From NCBI RefSeq assembly GCF_000801105.2, contig NC_079514.1, positions 12,549,693 through 12,613,692 of the forward strand: a DNA stretch of 64,000 nt. The letters run 5' to 3'. Below, in pieces: positions 12,128 through 25,430 of this stretch; the stretch's first letter is position 1; each line of letters opens with the position of its first letter. The notes below the pieces were generated by a model. The model searched no databases. It was not told the origin of the DNA and saw nothing but the letters and a program-made list of their open reading frames with translations. The translations under genes were made by a program, and so were the position numbers. Source of the stretch: Raphanus sativus. Its lineage: Eukaryota > Streptophyta > Magnoliopsida > Brassicales > Brassicaceae.

Positions 12128-15100
12128 ATGTCGGAAACAACAACGGATGCGAAGCCGGTTCCACCAGCGGAAGCCGAGAAGAAGAAAGAAGAGAGCTTAC
12201 CGTTCTTCAAACTCTTCTCCTTCGCAGATAAATTCGATTACCTCTTGATGATCACCGGCACTCTCGGCGCCATCGTCCATGGCTCATCCATGCCTGTCTT
12301 CTTCTTGCTCTTCGGTGAAATGGTTAACGGATTCGGCAAAAACCAGATGGATTTACACCAAATGACACATGAAGTCTCCAGAGTAAAAAAACCTTTCCCT
12401 CTTTTTAACTCATTTAATAAATTTAAAAAAAACAGATCTAAGATCTGATCTGTTATTATGTTCTGTCTTTAAAAAAACTGCAGTATGCTCTGTACTTCGT
12501 CTACTTGGGTTTGGTCGTTTGCTTCTCTTCATACGCAGGTAACAAAAAATTCAAACTTTCTTCTTCTTCTTCTTTACACTTCAATCAATAAATTTGATAG
12601 GATCAAAAAATTCAATCTTTAATTAAGAAAAAAAAAAGAAGAAGAGAGGATAAACGGAGTCCACGTGATTCATTCATGGACTCTTACTTTGTCCGTATCC
12701 GTTAAGCCGTCATCAAATCGCCATCTCTCTCTCACATTTATTACGCTTCGGAAAAAGAAAGATTCTGTTTTTTATTTTTATTTTATTAATCATGGAATGA
12801 ATACAGAGATTGCATGTTGGATGTACTCTGGAGAAAGACAAGTAGCTGCGTTGAGGAAGAAGTATCTCGAAGCTGTTCTGAAACAAGACGTTGGTTTCTT
12901 CGACACCGATGCAAGAACCGGTGACATTGTCTTCAGCGTCTCTACCGATACTCTTCTTGTTCAAGACGCCATTAGCGAGAAGGTAAAAAAAACTAAAACT
13001 TTTTTTATTAGGGTTTTGTAACTTGATGATTAAGAAGGAAGCCCTTCCGTAACTGTACGAGACATGTTCTTGTGTTATTACCCGCGGGTCCCATTTCTAT
13101 CCCGAACAATCTCAATCAGAATTACTGTCCGGTTTACGTTAGCAAACCGGATTGGGTGCATGTTAGCGATCGCGAAGTTAACGTGCGCGTTAAATTTTTC
13201 TTTTTTCTCAGGTTGGGAACTTTATACATTACCTGTCGACGTTCTTGGCGGGGCTTGTGGTTGGGTTTGTGTCAGCATGGAGATTAGCTTTGTTGAGTGT
13301 GGCGGTGATTCCCGGAATCGCTTTCGCCGGCGGTTTATACGCTTATACGCTCACCGGAATCACTTCCAAGAGCCGCGAATCTTATGCTAACGCTGGCGTT
13401 ATAGCCGAGCAGGTAAATAAAAAAAGATCTTTAACTTTTTCATTTTTTAGAAATGATTTTTAATGACCACCACCTGTTCGACGTAATGCTTTCTACTGTT
13501 CTTAGGCTTGCTCTTTGTACTTGATCCCTCTATAATCATTATGTTTCTCTTCCTTCTCTTTCAATCCATCAAGGACTTAAACAGTGATGTTAACTAGTAA
13601 TAATTAACCTTTGAATTTTTCACTTTTCTTTGGTCTAATCTTAAGTCAAATCATTATTATTGTTATTTTCTGATTAAAATAGATTTTTAACTTTTTTATT
13701 GGGTTGAATATTACAGGCAATTGCTCAAGTTCGAACTGTTTACTCTTATGTTGGAGAGAGCAAGGCCCTGAGCTCGTATTCTGATGCCATTCAGTACACG
13801 CTTAAGCTTGGTTACAAAGCTGGGATGGCTAAAGGATTGGGTTTAGGATGTACTTATGGGATAGCTTGTATGTCATGGGCTCTTGTGTTTTGGTACGCTG
13901 GCGTTTTCATCCGGAGTGGAACAACCGATGGAGGAAAGGCATTCACTGCTATCTTCTCTGCCATTGTTGGTGGAATGTAAGAAAACGGAACATGAAACTG
14001 TGTTTTTTTCTTCTTTCTATAAAGGTGTTTTTTTTTTGTTAATCTTGTTTTGTTTTTTTTGTTGTTTTTTAGGAGTTTGGGACAGTCTTTCTCCAATCTT
14101 GGGGCGTTTAGTAAAGGTAAAGCTGCTGGTTTTAAGTTGATGGAGATTATAAACCAGAGACCGACGATAATCCAAGACCCGTTGGATGGGAAATGCTTGG
14201 ACCAAGTTCGTGGAGACATTGAGTTTAAAGATGTGACCTTTAGCTATCCTTCACGTCCTGATGTTATCATCTTCAGAAACTTCTCTATTTTCTTCCCTTC
14301 TGGGAAAACTGTGGCTGTGGTTGGTGGTAGTGGCTCTGGGAAGAGTACTGTTGTTTCCCTCATAGAAAGATTCTACGATCCAAACAACGGTAACTTGAAC
14401 ATAAAACTATCTCTTTCTATCAATGTATTTGGCTAGTTACTGGATCATAGTAACTTTGTTTTTTTTTTTTGATGAGCAGGGCAGATTCTGTTGGATGGTG
14501 TTGAGATAAAGACGCTTCAGTTGAAGTTTTTGCGTGAACAAATCGGGCTTGTGAATCAGGAACCTGCGCTCTTCGCCACAACCATACTAGAGAACATACT
14601 CTATGGTAAACCAGATGCAACGATGGTTGAAGTTGAAGCAGCTGCTTCTGCTGCCAACGCGCATAGCTTCATTACGTTGCTTCCTAAAGGCTACGAAACA
14701 CAGGTATCATCACTGTTGACTGATGATCTGTCTAAGAATATGTCATGACCTTTTGTTTTTCTTGTTTATGTCTATACAATTAGGTTGGAGAAAGAGGTGT
14801 TCAACTCTCAGGTGGGCAGAAGCAGAGAATAGCAATTGCTAGGGCGATGTTGAAAGATCCAAAGATTCTTTTACTAGATGAAGCTACAAGCGCTCTAGAT
14901 GCTAGCTCTGAGAGCATTGTTCAGGAAGCTTTAGACAGAGTCATGGTGGGGAGGACCACCGTGGTTGTTGCTCATCGTCTCTGCACCATAAGAAACGTTG
15001 ACTCCATTGCTGTGATACAGCAAGGCCAAGTTGTTGAAACCGGAACACACGAAGAACTCATTGCCAAAGCCGGTGCTTACGCATCCCTCATCAGGTTTCA

Positions 15101-18100
15101 AGAGATGGTTGGCACTCGAGACTTCTCAAACCCGTCTACACGTCGCACCCGTTCCACCCGTTTGAGCCACTCCCTGTCGACGAAATCACTCAGCTTGAGA
15201 TCAGGAAGTTTGAGGAACCTGAGCTACTCGTACAGCACTGGAGCGGATGGTCGGATAGAGATGATCTCAAATGCAGAGACGGATAGAAAGACTCGAGCTC
15301 CTCAAAACTACTTCTACAGGCTTCTCAAGCTTAATGCACCGGAATGGCCTTACTCAATCATGGGAGCAGTTGGCTCGGTTCTTTCTGGTTTCATTGGTCC
15401 AACGTTTGCCATTGTCATGAGTAATATGATAGAAGTCTTCTACTACACTGACTATGATTTAATGGAGAGGAAAACAAAAGAGTATGTGTTCATCTACATA
15501 GGTGCTGGTATCTATGCAGTGATCGCCTATTTGATCCAACATTACTTCTTTAGCATCATGGGAGAAAACCTCACGACAAGAGTAAGAAGAATGATGCTCT
15601 CAGGTATATATCAAAGTCTCAACTTATACTACTGAATATATCGGTTCAATTTTCTAATTGTTTTGGTTTCTTGATTGTTCTTTATTAGCTATCTTGAGGA
15701 ATGAGGTTGGTTGGTTCGACGAGGATGAACACAACTCGAGCCTGATAGCTGCACGGTTAGCCACTGATGCAGCAGATGTTAAATCTGCCATAGCCGAGAG
15801 AATCTCAGTGATACTGCAAAACATGACTTCACTTCTCACATCCTTCATTGTTGCCTTCATAGTAGAGTGGAGAGTTTCTCTTCTCATCTTAGCCACGTTC
15901 CCACTTCTAGTTCTTGCCAACTTTGCTCAGGTAAACAAATATTATCTTTCAGTCTTAAATTTTTATTTTACAACTATATGCATCAAATCATAAAACTTAA
16001 ATTAAGTAAATATTTTATAAATTTTGTGAGTTTTGTTGGATCAATGGGAATCTTGCATTCACCATTATGATCTCCAGAAAAAACGACAAAAGGCCAGTTT
16101 TTTCTATTTTATTTTATCTCTCTTTTTTTGCAAAAGTTCAAAACTTTATAGAACATGGCAACACATCCACTGCCTCTGCACGTGCTTCTTCACTGAGTGC
16201 ATTTATTTTTACAATAATAATCATAAAAGAATTATTAAGTTTCTTTTTCTCTCCTTTTTGAGAATAGTGTGAGGGTCAAGATCATGGAGCCCTCACATCA
16301 ATGAATGTGGAAAATAGTAGACTTGTATTTAATCTCTGGGCATCTGTGAAGAATATTTATTATATAGTTTCTATTGGTAGTACGGCCCATACATAGATAA
16401 CAGTGTTCACGAAAATAGCTAAGATTCCTCTGTCTTTTATATCTCTCTCTTCTTGCTTTACTTTTGCTAAATCTTTCCTACTTTAAGCTTTCACACTTAC
16501 TCAACTCTGAACTCTGTTCCCACTCTTTTATTATTCAATTCTTTTGCCCATAAACCCCATTTTTCCATAAATTACACTAAAATCCAAAAAACCTGCAACT
16601 TTTCTTTCATCCAAGAACCAATTATTTACAGACATTGTGTAAGAAGAAACCCTTTTTTTCTCTTTTTCTTGCTGTTGTTTTCTCCATTGGTCAAAGTTCT
16701 TGTCTCAGCTTTTTATTTACTTATCCCAGTTGTGTATGTAAGTGTCAGAGTGTCAGTATTTAACAGTCAGCCAATGGTCAATGTTTCTTGTTTGGTAGTT
16801 TAGGTTCTGATTTTTTTCTTTTTTGGTTTTTACTAACTGGCAAGCTTCAGAACTTTGCTTAGATATCACCAAAATGATTTCAAATCTCCATAAGATTTTT
16901 CACCCGTGATGTAATTATTAGTTGAAAAAAACACACAAGGACAGATATACGATGTAATTGCACTATAATTGATGGGATTGACGTCTTGCATATGTGATTA
17001 ACTGGATGGTTCTGCAATATTGTTTTACCAGGGACTTAACAAATGATAAAGAAAGTGGAAAAAAACAGGACATGAGATTTAGACTTCCTTTTAGTAGAAA
17101 TTTTACCATCTATAGTTGTTCTGATGCATCAGTGTGTGTAATTGCAGCAACTATCTCTGAAGGGTTTTGCGGGAGACACAGCCAAGGCTCATGCAAAGAC
17201 TTCAATGATTGCTGGTGAAGGAGTCAGCAACATTAGAACCGTAGCAGCCTTCAATGCACAAAGCAAGATCCTCTCTCTGTTCTGTCACGAACTCCGTGTC
17301 CCTCAGAAAAGAAGCTTCTACAGAAGTCAAACCTCGGGTTTCCTCTTTGGCCTCTCTCAGCTTGCTCTCTATGGATCCGAGGCTCTAATCCTCTGGTACG
17401 GTGCCCACCTTGTGAGTGAAGGCAAGTCAACCTTCTCCAGAGTGATTAAAGTCTTTGTGGTTTTGGTCATTACCGCAAACTCTGTTGCTGAAACTGTCAG
17501 TCTTGCTCCTGAAATCATCCGTGGAGGTGAAGCTGTTGGTTCTGTTTTCTCGGTCTTAGATAGGCAAACCAGGATTGACCCGGACGACGCTGATGCTGAT
17601 CCGGTCGAGACAATCCGTGGAGACATTGATTTTAGGCATGTGGACTTTGCTTACCCTTCAAGACCGGACGTCATGGTGTTCAGAGATTTTAACCTCAGAA
17701 TCAGAGCTGGACATAGCCAAGCTCTTGTCGGGGCCAGTGGCTCGGGGAAAAGTTCTGTGATCGCAATGATCGAGCGGTTTTATGATCCCCTTTCCGGAAA
17801 AGTCATGATTGACGGCAAAGACATCCGCAGGCTAAACCTAAAATCCTTGAGGCTCAAAATAGGTCTTGTTCAGCAAGAGCCTGCTCTTTTCGCAGCAACC
17901 ATCTTCGACAACATTGCATATGGGAAAGATGGTGCGACTGAGTCCGAGGTTATTGAGGCTGCTCGAGCAGCAAACGCTCATGGTTTCATCAGTGGTTTGC
18001 CGGAAGGTTACCAAACTCCAGTGGGTGAAAGAGGAGTGCAGTTATCAGGTGGACAGAAACAGAGGATTGCAATAGCGAGAGCAGTGCTCAAGAACCCTAC

Positions 18101-18356
18101 TGTGTTGCTTCTTGATGAAGCAACAAGCGCACTAGATGCGGAATCGGAATGCGTGCTGCAGGAAGCTTTGGAGAGGCTCATGAGAGGCCGGACCACCGTG
18201 GTAGTTGCTCACCGTTTGTCGACCATAAGAGGGGTTGATTCCATTGGTGTGATTCAAGATGGGAGGATTGTGGAGCAAGGAAGCCATTCCGAGCTCGTTA
18301 GCCGACCAGAGGGAGCTTATTCAAGGCTGTTACAGCTTCAAACACATAGGATTTGA
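12128..18356 (+). CDS. ABCB19: ABC transporter B family member 19 (auxin efflux transporter)
   Basis: Ten exons: 12128-12382, 12484-12538, 12807-12982, 13212-13412, 13717-13976, 14073-14389, 14480-14703, 14784-15603, 15689-15930, 17148-18356. All have GT-AG introns, and the phases join into 3759 nt (1252 residues), the length I recall for Arabidopsis ABCB19 (At3g28860). The protein is a full-size P-glycoprotein: TMD1 (about 35-330), NBD1 with Walker A GGSGSGKS near residue 400, LSGGQ at 504-508 and Walker [14 protein letters not shown] Ser/Arg-rich linker follows (about 615-665), then TMD2 and NBD2 with GASGSGKSS near 1045, LSGGQ at 1149-1153 and [11 protein letters not shown]. All ATPase motifs are intact. 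In the family it exports auxin at the plasma membrane with ABCB1 and the immunophilin TWD1. Intron 9 (1217 bp) is unusually long. The start is the first ATG after the CT-rich leader and gives MSETTTDAK. Confidence 0.97.
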
Positions 18357-20962
18357 GCTTATTTAAGGCTGTTACAGCTTCAAACGCTTATGATTTGATG
18401 ATGATGGATTTAAGAACAAAAGTTGGCTTGTATAACTCTTATCAAAACTTTAATATGGGAGCTTTCTATGGACTATAATGCTAATATGAATAGGTGTAGA
18501 TAATGAAGCTTTTGAGTGTTATGAAATTCTGTAAGGTTTCTCTTTTAATTTGAATTTTGCCAGAAGTTTATATATAATGCTTATGTGCCCTTTCTGGGAC
18601 ATGAGGCTAATCTATGTTTAGCTATGTTGTTAACTTGTGCCTCAGGGAAATATCTTGTCCTATATGCTGGTTCATCAATATCTGGCAGAAACGTTTGGAC
18701 CGTAAGTAGTCGTGGTCGGAGATGTTGTGAGTGGTTTGATAGGGCATGGTCCGATCCGGTCAAGCTCTCTTAGAGTGATGGGTCCATGATTAACCATCAA
18801 AAATATAAAAGAAAAGAATGAAACTTCTGAGGCTCAAAAGAATTTGTCACATGTCTCAGAAATGTTCACGACATAACAATTCATATCTTTCTGTGACAAC
18901 TTGGCTGCAAATTGTTTGACAGTAAATCTGGTGTTTCCACGAGTATACCATATGTCACGTTCTCGACAGATGATAAGTTAGCTAGTATTTTCACTAAAGT
19001 TTTCGGTTTGTGCAAGCACAAATTTTATATTGGGATTGGGTGTATGTGCCTAAATGAAAAGATACCACGAAATCCTCAATAATTATACGTGTATATTTCT
19101 CACGTGTTATTGGTATACAATACATTTCTATAAATGTAAACTTCTAGAATGACTAGAAGAGATTAGGTTAGATACGTAGCATGTAGATATATAAGTGTTT
19201 TGCAGTTTTTCTTAAATAGATTAATGCAACTTATCAGTGCTTGAGAGCGCTCAAGAGCAAACAAGATTTTTAGAGCTCACCACTAACCCAAGACTTAGTT
19301 GGTTTCAAATATGGTATTGTAGATACTAGATATATCTTCCATTGTTGGGGTCATGATAAAAGAAAGGATGTACTTGATTCATTTCCTTTTCTCGTTATAT
19401 TTTTTCGCTGGTGTGTGGGTGTACATAAAGTTTCAATAATTACATGAAAAGAAAAAGAAACTAAAGAACCCAACTGTAAAGCGTTTCAATCTTCTTATTC
19501 TACAAATTGGATCTCTTTGCTTTTATTTGCTTTGCATGTGGTTTTCTAAATCTTCTTTTAAGATAAAGACCATATCTTATTGTAATTTTTTTTTAATTTT
19601 CATTCAACACATACGTTAAAGATAATATTTCTTTTTAACTTGCGTAGTTATTTTCATATTGGAATTGAAATTAATTAGAACACTGAACCAAGCCACATAG
19701 AATAAAAGCATATCACGCGAAAGTAATGAACACTTCAGGAAAAGCTGAATCCAGTTATGAATTTTATGAAAAGTGTTAATGTGTTAGTGTTATCATTACA
19801 ACTTTTAAATAAAGAAATAAATCGAACATGAAAAGCAGCATTGGAAAGGTGTAGCATGTCCCCACTGACTGACACACCTCAAGTATGTTCACTTTACAGT
19901 AGTATGTGTATGTGCGTATTTTGTTTATTTCCTACAGGTATAGCTGTAGAGAGAAACGTGGAGAACACTAGTTGTGGAACTTATTATGATCGTATTATGT
20001 ATTCAATGAGCAAGTCAGCAAACAATGAATTATGTATTTTAACAAAAAAAACCAAAAAAGGGAAAAGAGGCAAGAAGAATGAAGAATGAAGAATGAAGAA
20101 TGAAGAATGAAGAATGAAGAAATTATTTTAACATTCACCCTTGCGTCACCATTGAAGTTCTCACAATAAGTCCCAGGGGGTGGTTTGATGTCTTTTAGTA
20201 CCAATTTCTTTCGGAACCGTTTCACTTTAGGTTCTTTATTCTTTTGTTTCCTTGGGTGTTGTAGTCCACACTATTTAAAATAGATGATACTAATCAATTT
20301 GAGTTTTATGGAAAAAGGAAAAGAGAGATGTTTTGCTTAATTACATAATATGTGTGATAATTTTCTTTGAAATACTTATGCAATTATACTTTTGGGCCGA
20401 ATGAATATTTCATATTTTAAATTTACTATTTGTAATTTGCTCCATATATAACAGATAATCTTACTTGTATCCGTATTTTCCAATCTGATGAGCTACAGGC
20501 TAATATTATACTGTTATGATTTTGGTCTAGAGTTGATTCCAATATTACACTGTTTTGATTTGATCCTTCATGCTAAAGCCTACCCACAATTCACCACGGT
20601 TCAAGTTTGTGCCTGTGGCATGAACAACCTCGAACCTGCTCATCTTTGCAACGTGCTAATTTGTCTAAAGTCTGTCTAAAGCAGGCTAGTTTAAAGGAAA
20701 ACTATTCGGAGATGTAGTTATTTTTATTTACTGATGGATATATGTAGGGAAAAATGATATATGTAGAGAAAAAGTGTTGAGTTTTTTTGGTTTTTATGCA
20801 GAAAATCTTTCCTTTTTAATTGTATGAGGAGAAGGCAGACAATCTCCCAATATCAACAATGTCACTCGTTGTATTATTCATATTTTAGCAAACAGTCCAT
20901 TCATGTATATCTCTATCAGTCATCTCAAAACATCATATCAATCAGTTTAGGACATTACCACA
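18357..20962. other. 3' region of ABCB19 and intergenic DNA
   Basis: The last 30 coding bases (TTATTCAAGGCTGTTACAGC) are imperfectly repeated just after the stop, at 18359-18380. No further gene could be supported. Overlapping frames at 18581-18773 are mirror images and are not convincing. Confidence 0.55.
20074..20121. repeat. (GAAGAAT)n 7-bp microsatellite
   Basis: About 6.9 perfect tandem copies of GAAGAAT. Confidence 0.95.
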
Positions 20963-21162
20963 CAGAGGCGGACCCATGTGAAGAGGTGTGGGTTCAACTG
21001 CACCACAAAAAAATAAGAAGATTTAGTATTTGTAACCCATAACATAATTACATCACAGCGAAGTTGGTAAGAAACTTTACTACTGTACCCCCAAAACCAG
21101 AGTTCGATTCCCTCCTGAAGCACCTTTGACCCTAAAGATATTTTTTGCTGGGACCGCCATTG
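20963..21162. mobile_element. 200-bp non-autonomous hAT element
   Basis: The terminal inverted repeats are CAGAGGCGGACCCA and (reverse complement of the right end) CAATGGCGGTCCCA. A perfect 8-bp target duplication, TTACCACA, sits at 20955-20962 and 21163-21170. The interior carries GTTGGTAAG and GAGTTCGATTCCC, which resemble tRNA A/B boxes, but the ends and the 8-bp duplication define hAT. Confidence 0.88.
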
Positions 21163-21537
21163 TTACCACATCTCTTTTTATGTTACGAGTTACATATATA
21201 ATATAATTATAATACTTGACTAGTTTTCGATGATCCCTATTAAAATGTAAAATTTATAAAGAAAGTCATGCTAACCAAGTGAGTTATGACGCTATATGTG
21301 TTACTTGTTAGTGAGTACGATGTATATATATATATTATCACATGTTTAGAAAAATTTAGCAAAATCGTTTCCTGTTTTAAAACAATAATTTTCGAACACT
21401 AAGAAATAAATTCAAAAGACTCAGTTCCAACGAAGTTTAACCATAAGAGAAAAAATCAACAAAGCGAAACCTAAACCCGAAATACTCATGATCATAGTGT
21501 AATAAAACTAGTTAGTACATTTTTTAAAAACCATTTT

Positions 21538-21582
21538 AATCAAGTATATCTTTTTTTTTTTGAGCAACAATCAAGTATATCT
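21538..21582 (-). mobile_element. Short retroposition scar (17-bp insert)
   Basis: A perfect AATCAAGTATATCT repeat (21538-21551, 21569-21582) brackets ten T plus GAGCAAC. Read as sense strand the insert is GTTGCTC-A10. Confidence 0.8.
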
Positions 21583-21714
21583 AAAATTTTAAATTTATAA
21601 GGAAGACCGAAAACCAACCCACTTTTTACCACATAAATTTTTTATATCGGAGTTAGAACTTTTCAGCTGCGAACTCAATTCCAAGATCAATATGAACTTC
21701 TTCAGCTCATAAGA

Positions 21715-21755
21715 AACTTAATCGTAATGTTTTTTGAAACTAACTTAATCGTAAT
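21715..21755 (-). mobile_element. Short retroposition scar (13-bp insert)
   Basis: A perfect AACTTAATCGTAAT repeat (21715-21728, 21742-21755) brackets GTTTTTTGAAACT. Confidence 0.75.
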
Positions 21756-21859
21756 ATTATTGAGAATAATGCATTTTCTTTACCAGTAACAATTCATTTT
21801 AGATAATTCGATGATTATCTCAAGTTATCATGCGATCAAATCCAATTAACAAAAGAACA

Positions 21860-21902
21860 AGATGAAACATGTAAGCTTCAAAAAAAGAAAGATGAAGCAT
21901 GT
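21860..21902 (+). mobile_element. Short retroposition scar (17-bp insert)
   Basis: AGATGAAACATGT (21860-21872) and AGATGAAGCATGT (21890-21902) bracket AAGCTTC-A7-GAA. Confidence 0.7.
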
Positions 21903-22110
21903 TTGATGTGATAGATCAACATGTAAAAGAGAAAAAGGTTCCAAAGAGTGATAGAAATGGGCCAAATGGCTATAAAGCTAAAAGTTTCAAGCATAATTTT
22001 TATATATAATATTTCGTAAAAGACTTATATTCTTTTATATCAAGGTAATATTTTTTAGGTAAAAAAGAAATGATTTTACCTCTTTCCTAGAGCTCAAACA
22101 ATATAAATAG

Positions 22111-22552
22111 CTCGTGTTGACGATGCTTTCCGACGGTTCGTAGATGGGTTCGTGTGGAATAGTTTTGGGGTTTCAAGCATGAGGGAAGAGATCTCGATCT
22201 ACTTGGATCGATCGATGCTCTCCCCAAAAAGAATAAGCTATGGTCGTGAAGAGGTGAGCAGCGTAGGTGTACGCGCGCGGGTGATCGGTGAGATGATGGC
22301 TCTGCAACGGTGGTAGGTTTCTCCGGCGGTGGCTCTTTCGGCGGTGGCGTTCCAGATCGGTCTTGGGATTCGGGTCGAAAACGAGTTTCGACTGTCGGTG
22401 GATCCGAGTCGGCGAATTGGGCCGTGGGCCCTTTTTTCTTTTGTTATTGCCCATGTGTGGTCTTGGGCTTTAGTGTATGTTCTACTTGTATGTGGGTTTT
22501 GTCCCTAAACTTACCTATGAGCTTTTATATAATTTTAATTTGTGGAAGAAAA
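22111..22552 (+). mobile_element. GC-rich retroposon with 15-bp TSD
   Basis: A perfect direct repeat, AAACAATATAAATAG (22096-22110 and 22553-22567), flanks a 442-bp segment ending in GTGGAAG plus an A run. The tail and long target duplication indicate target-primed reverse transcription. The interior is G/C-rich with repeated TTCGGCGGTGGC-like words, unlike the AT-rich surroundings, and has no domain I recognise. It may be the 5' part of a LINE joined to its tail, or a SINE-like retroposon. A hAT element later inserted exactly at its 3' edge. Confidence 0.8.
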
Positions 22553-23297
22553 AAACAATATAAATAGTTAGTCTTAGGCCTGGGCATATTATCCATAGTC
22601 CGGACCCGAACCGAACCCGAACCCGAACCAAAAAACCCGAACCCGGTCGGTTATGGATCCTTCAAAATACCCGATCGGTTTTGATATGTTGATACTTTGG
22701 TTATCGGTTACGGGTTCGGTTTAATCCGAAACCCGAATTAAAATCTGAAATAACCAAAGTGTATTGTATTATATAGATAAGTATATACATGTATGAATGT
22801 ATTATACGATTTAAAGTTTTCGACAATTACCAAGAACCACGCTTTGTTATTTCCGAAATTGCTATCATCATTCATAAGCGTAGGGGCGATTCCTTTTCTT
22901 TCTATTTTCGAAAACCTAATCGTTGTTCCCTATTAAAATCGAAGGTGTTTGATTGAAGATTGATATGTTCACAATCAAAAATTGGAAATTCTCTCTATCT
23001 CCTCCATCTTTGATTTCGAGAACTCGATCCCAGGTATTGAGAAATCGATCAGAGTCTTATGTATTCATATCAATACAATACTTGTTTGATGTTTTAATTG
23101 ATACATCATACATGTTTGTGAGTTGATGTGATTCTATCTTCTGTGTTCATATCTAGTCTTGTTTGCGGTTCTAATTGATACATGTTTGTGACTTGATGCG
23201 ATTCGAGCTTCTGAGTTCATATCTAGTCTTCTATGTTGATAGAGTTATAGTTTTAGCTTAGTTGAATATATAACTGATTTTTCTTAACTTGTCTCAG

Positions 23298-24755
23298 ATG
23301 GATTCATCATCAACTCCTAACCTAGTTGAACTTGACAATGAAGAAGAAGAATTTCCTACTCCTGATAGTGGAGGCAAACGTAAAGAATCCTCTGGTCCTA
23401 CTGAAGCAACATAAGATGGAAATAAAGTTGCAAGTATTCTTCCTCCGAGGTCTAAGATCTGGGGCCATTACACAAGGACAAAGGAAAATCGTAACATATG
23501 CATTTGCCATTACTGCAAAAAGAAGTATTGTTGCAAGTCAAAGTCAGGAACATCAAACTTGATGAAGCATCTCACCGTATGTAAACAATACTTTGCGTAT
23601 TCAGACGGCCAAAGCTCTACTCAACAAGTCATTGACGAAGAAGGCAATCTGGCGGATGCGAAAGTCAGTGAAGAAACTTTCAGAGAAGCAACCAACGAGA
23701 TGATGGTGATAGGGGAGTTACCATTAGCTTGGATAGAAGGTGTGGCTTGGAAACACTTCTGTAACAAGGTATGAGAGTCTACTAATATAAAAATATCTTA
23801 TGAACCGTATGCTGTTAACTAGTATCTAACATTATATGTTATTTATGCAGATGAGATTACCGAATCCTGTGTCAAGGAGATCATCAACCAGAGACATTGT
23901 GAAGATGTATCTGAAGAGGAAGGATGCTATGAAGAAGTGGTTTAAAGCAAACAAGCAAAGAGTATCCATCACTACTGATATTTGGGTGGCTCAAGTAACC
24001 CGTAAGTTCTTCAATTTAAATGTCTCTATTTTTTTTTTTAATTTTGAACTGATCTTAATATCTCTGTTAATTTCGAACTTATCTTAATATCTCTGATAAT
24101 TTAGCTATATGGGGAGGACAGTTTGGAAGGGAAAGAAATGTATGACTCTGTGATGAGTGTGTTGCGGAGTTTGTTTAAGGAGTATAGTGAAAGACATGGG
24201 AGAGCATCAGGTGGGCAGGCCGATCAAGCTACTGGCAGTAACACTCAATCATCTCAGAGTTCTCGTCAACTGTCCATGATAACACCCGATTCAGTTGATG
24301 ATGGTATAGGTTATAAGAGGATTGACAGAAGGTACAAGTCAATGCTAAAGCAGATTGGAGTGAAAGAGAAGCGGGATGAACTGGATGTGTACTTGAAAGA
24401 AGAAGTTGAGAATCCTGATTTGATGCCTGGTGTAGAGTATGATGTTCTTTCTTACTGGAGGAGAAACTGTACCAAGTTCCCAATACTGTCACAGATTGCA
24501 AAGGATGTTCTTGCAATCCAGGTTTCTTCTGTTGCATCCGAGAGTGCGTTCAGTACTAGTGGAAGGATCATAGACCCATTTAGAAGCTGCCTTACTCACT
24601 TCATGGTTGAAGTACTGATGTGTACCGATCAATGGTTGAAGCAGGACATTCATTGTGACTCAAAGGTGGTTACAAATGAAGAAATCCTTGAGAGCATTGA
24701 AGAGCAAGAAAAAATTGAAAGAGGTATGTCATCTTACTTGTCTGAATTTGCTTAA
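23298..24755 (+). pseudogene. hAT transposase remnant (BED finger, catalytic D, dimerisation domain)
   Basis: The start at 23298 reads MDSSSTPNLVELDNEEEEF. A TAA stop at 23412 interrupts the frame before the BED zinc finger, which reads SKIWGHYTRTKENRNICICH, then CHYCKKK, SNLMKHLTVC. Exon-like pieces follow at about 23851-23998 (RDIVKMYLKRKDAMKKWFKA, ITTDIWVAQ, holding the first catalytic Asp). The last piece, 24123-24755, gives DUF4413-like LRSLFKEYSERHG and the C-terminal hAT dimer domain (YWRRN, FPILSQIAKDVLAIQVSSVA, SESAFSTSGRIIDPFR). The region between, which normally carries the second Asp, the insertion domain and the Glu, is largely absent. It cannot be an active transposase. Confidence 0.9.
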
Positions 24756-25048
24756 ATTTGATTTGTGTATTGATCTGCCTCTCTATGTCTTTTGATCAGA
24801 GGAATTGATGGTTTATCAGGAGGAGTAAGCTCGTCCAAGTTCTTTCCCACAAGCTGGTTCCAGTTTCTGTTTTTTTTTTTTCGGTGATGTTCTTGGTTGG
24901 TTACTTTGATGTTCTCGGTTTTTTAGTTGTCTTGTTGTTGTTGTTGTTGGTTCTGTTTCATTTTGAAAACTTTGCATTGCGGCTAAGAATTGATCGGTGT
25001 ATGTTTTGTTTCTTTTTCAAATATGGAATGAAAATTTCAGTTTAATTA

Positions 25049-25093
25049 TTTATAACCTTGTTCTTTTTTTTTGTCATCTTTATAACTTTGTTC
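25049..25093 (-). mobile_element. Short retroposition scar inside the hAT element
   Basis: TTTATAACCTTGTTC (25049-25063) and TTTATAACTTTGTTC (25079-25093) bracket nine T plus GTCATC. Confidence 0.7.
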
Positions 25094-25273
25094 CTTTACC
25101 TATATTTCTGACATTAATATTGTTATTTACAAACACTTTGACCCATTCAGTCTCGAGTTATACAATTCAAACTTCAATTTTCAAAGTATGAAACCAATGA
25201 ATTCTTTATAATTACTCTTTATAAAAGTGTTTCTCTATTCTTATATCACAACAAAAACCACCAAGAGCAGAAA

Positions 25274-25430
25274 ATGATGCGCAGGTCAGCTATTTGGGAG
25301 CACTACACAAGAATAGAAGACAACCAAAACAACTGTATATGTCACTATTGCAACAATACTTTTCCTTGTATACCTAATGTTGGTACATCCACCCTCCATA
25401 AGCATCTTCAAAGCTGCAAAGTTTTCAAAG
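25274..25430 (+). pseudogene. Second BED zinc-finger fragment within the hAT element
   Basis: The frame reads MMRRSAIWEHYTRIEDNQNN, then CICHYCNNTFPCIPN and STLHKHLQSCKVFK. This is the Cys2-His-Cys/His pattern of a BED finger, distinct in sequence from the finger at about 23450-23570. It lies downstream of the transposase dimer domain and is followed by a possible intron donor (AAAGTATG), with a short tail ending near 25558. Its role is unknown. It may be a second gene remnant or part of an older element. Confidence 0.7.

Larger units (their letters stand above)
21171..22095. other. Intergenic DNA with three retroposition scars
   Basis: No gene seen. The three short insertions inside it are listed individually. 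Confidence 0.5.

Noticed and set aside
18581..18773. Overlapping 60-62 residue frames after ABCB19
   Set aside because: Complementary frames of similar length on both strands, no domain, within the likely 3' flank.
21030..21125. SINE call from GTTGGTAAG and GAGTTCGATTCCC boxes
   Set aside because: The segment lies inside a 200-bp unit with hAT inverted ends and a perfect 8-bp duplication, so the boxes are incidental or captured.
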